A DNA stretch of 51,768 nt from Xanthobacter autotrophicus (GTDB lineage: Bacteria > Pseudomonadota > Alphaproteobacteria > Rhizobiales > Xanthobacteraceae): assembly GCF_030015065.1 (NCBI RefSeq), contig NZ_JAIVFN010000015.1:1-51768 (forward strand), written 5' to 3'. The notes below the pieces were generated by a model. That model was not told where the DNA came from. It saw nothing but the letters and a program-made list of their open reading frames with translations, and made no database searches. The translations under genes and the position numbers were made by a program. Positions 50,886 through 51,768 of the stretch are shown one piece after another (within the stretch, counting starts at the first letter, position 1; every line of letters begins with the position of its first letter).

Positions 50886-51753
50886 GGTTCTGCCGTTCCG
50901 GTGAGGGGAGCGCGATGCGCCCGGGATGGGTGAAGATCTCGAAGCCGTCGGCGCGCACGATGGCGCAGAGCGTGATGCCCGCCGCTTCCGCCGTGCGGAT
51001 GGCCAGCGAAGTCGGCGCGGAGACGGCGGCAATGACGCCCACGCCCAGCACGGCGGCCTTCTGCACCATCTCGATGGAGACGCGGCTGGTCAAAAGCAGG
51101 ATGCCGCGCGCGGTATCGAAGCCGGCTTCCGCCGCCTTGCCCACCAACTTGTCGAGTGCGTTGTGCCGGCCCACGTCCTCGGCCAAAGCGAGGATGCCGC
51201 GGCCGGGCTCGAAATAGGCCGCCGCGTGCACCGCGCGGGTCTCATGGTTGAGGCTCTGGAGCGGGCCGAGGGCGGCCATGGCGTCAAGCAGCGTCGCCGG
51301 TGAGAAGGCGGTGTCCGCCGTCACCAGCGCCGCCGGCTTAACCGCCTCGGCAAGGCTTTCCACCCCGCACAGGCCGCAGCCGGTGGGGCCGGCGAGCGCC
51401 CGGCGCCGGGCGGAGAGATGCTTCATCTTCTCCTCGGCGATCCACATGCGGGCCTCGATGCCCTCCTCCACCACGATCACCTCGCGGGAGAGGATCTCGG
51501 CGGCGGACGCGACGATGCCCTCGGTGAGGGCGAAGCCCAAGGCGAAATCGGAAATGTCCGTGGGACTCGCCATCATCACCGCATGGGTGGTGCCGTTGAA
51601 GGTGAGGGCGACCGGCACTTCCTCGGGCACCGCCCGCTCGCCCGTCGACACTGCGCCGTCCCGCACCTGCACGCGCTCCACCCGTCGCGCCGGGGGCGGA
51701 GCGGGGAGGGCGGTGTCCTGCGGCAGCGGGCAGGTGACGGGCGTGTCGGTCAT
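50875..51753 (-). CDS. fdhD: Formate dehydrogenase accessory sulfurtransferase FdhD/FdsC
   Basis: A 292-residue protein that passes sulfur from IscS to the molybdenum cofactor so formate dehydrogenase becomes active. The catalytic cysteines are Cys126 and Cys129 (TGCGLCGVES). LTEGIV, AEDVGRHNALDKLVG and SRVSIEMVQKAAVLG are conserved FdhD segments. In fdsGBACD operons this gene (fdsC) follows fdsA and precedes fdsD, as here; fdsGBA should lie to the right of the window. The molybdate uptake genes at 15984-19199 supply its metal. Confidence 0.95.
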   Translation of the reverse strand: MTDTPVTCPLPQDTALPAPPPARRVERVQVRDGAVSTGERAVPEEVPVALTFNGTTHAVMMASPTDISDFALGFALTEGIVASAAEILSREVIVVEEGIEARMWIAEEKMKHLSARRRALAGPTGCGLCGVESLAEAVKPAALVTADTAFSPATLLDAMAALGPLQSLNHETRAVHAAAYFEPGRGILALAEDVGRHNALDKLVGKAAEAGFDTARGILLLTSRVSIEMVQKAAVLGVGVIAAVSAPTSLAIRTAEAAGITLCAIVRADGFEIFTHPGRIALPSPERQNHVA

Positions 51754-51768
51754 CTCAAGGTTTCAAAT

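Noticed and set aside
1-51768. CRISPR arrays, insertion sequences, prophage and rRNA
   Set aside because: No regularly spaced repeats, transposase, integrase, phage structural genes or rRNA motifs were seen.

Overview
The window is about 52 kb of very GC-rich chromosomal DNA, densely packed with genes and almost free of mobile DNA. The gene content (DUF3126, an alphaproteobacterial zinc-finger CHCC protein, class II DAHP synthase, an NAD-dependent formate dehydrogenase accessory pair, a PcaD-like hydrolase, and a rhizobial-type palindromic intergenic repeat) points to an alphaproteobacterium of the order Hyphomicrobiales. A Xanthobacteraceae-like genome (Xanthobacter, Azorhizobium, Ancylobacter) is my best guess, from gene style only. 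I see no prophage, insertion sequence, CRISPR array or rRNA.

Layout, left to right. (1) 50-3650: a two-gene minus-strand unit of a flavin reductase and an acyl-CoA-dehydrogenase-fold protein that lacks the usual catalytic glutamate, divergent from a GcvT/demethylase-fold protein. (2) 3662-7845: a ring-cleavage-type VOC dioxygenase, a lipoprotein hydrolase, the overlapping queE-queD pair for 7-deazaguanine synthesis, and an NADPH-FMN reductase. (3) 8038-15788: an iron locus. A minus-strand operon of imelysin, multicopper oxidase, di-heme cytochrome, second imelysin and DUF1513 protein is divergent from an FTR1 iron permease. (4) 15984-19199: molybdenum genes, a short ModE regulator tail-to-tail with modABC. 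(5) 19356-33883: mostly housekeeping genes: DedA, DEAD-box helicase, infA, cysE, cold-shock protein, L,D-transpeptidase, hydrolases, tRNA-Val(CAC), gph, rpiA, DUF2059. (6) 33926-42861: a double-domain GT2 glycosyltransferase, glutathione reductase, a SHOCT-domain protein, an MFS exporter, a DUF6152/membrane-protein pair, and class II DAHP synthase. (7) 42890-44558: a nucleotidyltransferase-fold gene whose start sits in a striking 106-bp nested inverted repeat, then a GNAT acetyltransferase. (8) 44825-51753: FAD monooxygenase, zinc-finger protein, ABC exporter, PcaD-like lactonase, His-rich cation exporter, and the last two genes (fdsC/fdhD, fdsD) of a formate dehydrogenase operon that should continue past the right edge.

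Functional links. The iron locus reads as a periplasmic ferroxidase (multicopper oxidase) feeding an FTR1 permease, with imelysins and a cytochrome as accessory factors: an EfeUOB-like logic with different redox partners. Molybdate uptake fits with the molybdenum-dependent formate dehydrogenase accessory genes. The strongest candidates for something not well described are the iron locus, the glutamate-less acyl-CoA dehydrogenase-like protein with its flavin reductase and demethylase-fold neighbour, and the symmetric inverted repeat at the nucleotidyltransferase gene. All family assignments come from reading the translated sequences, not from database searches.
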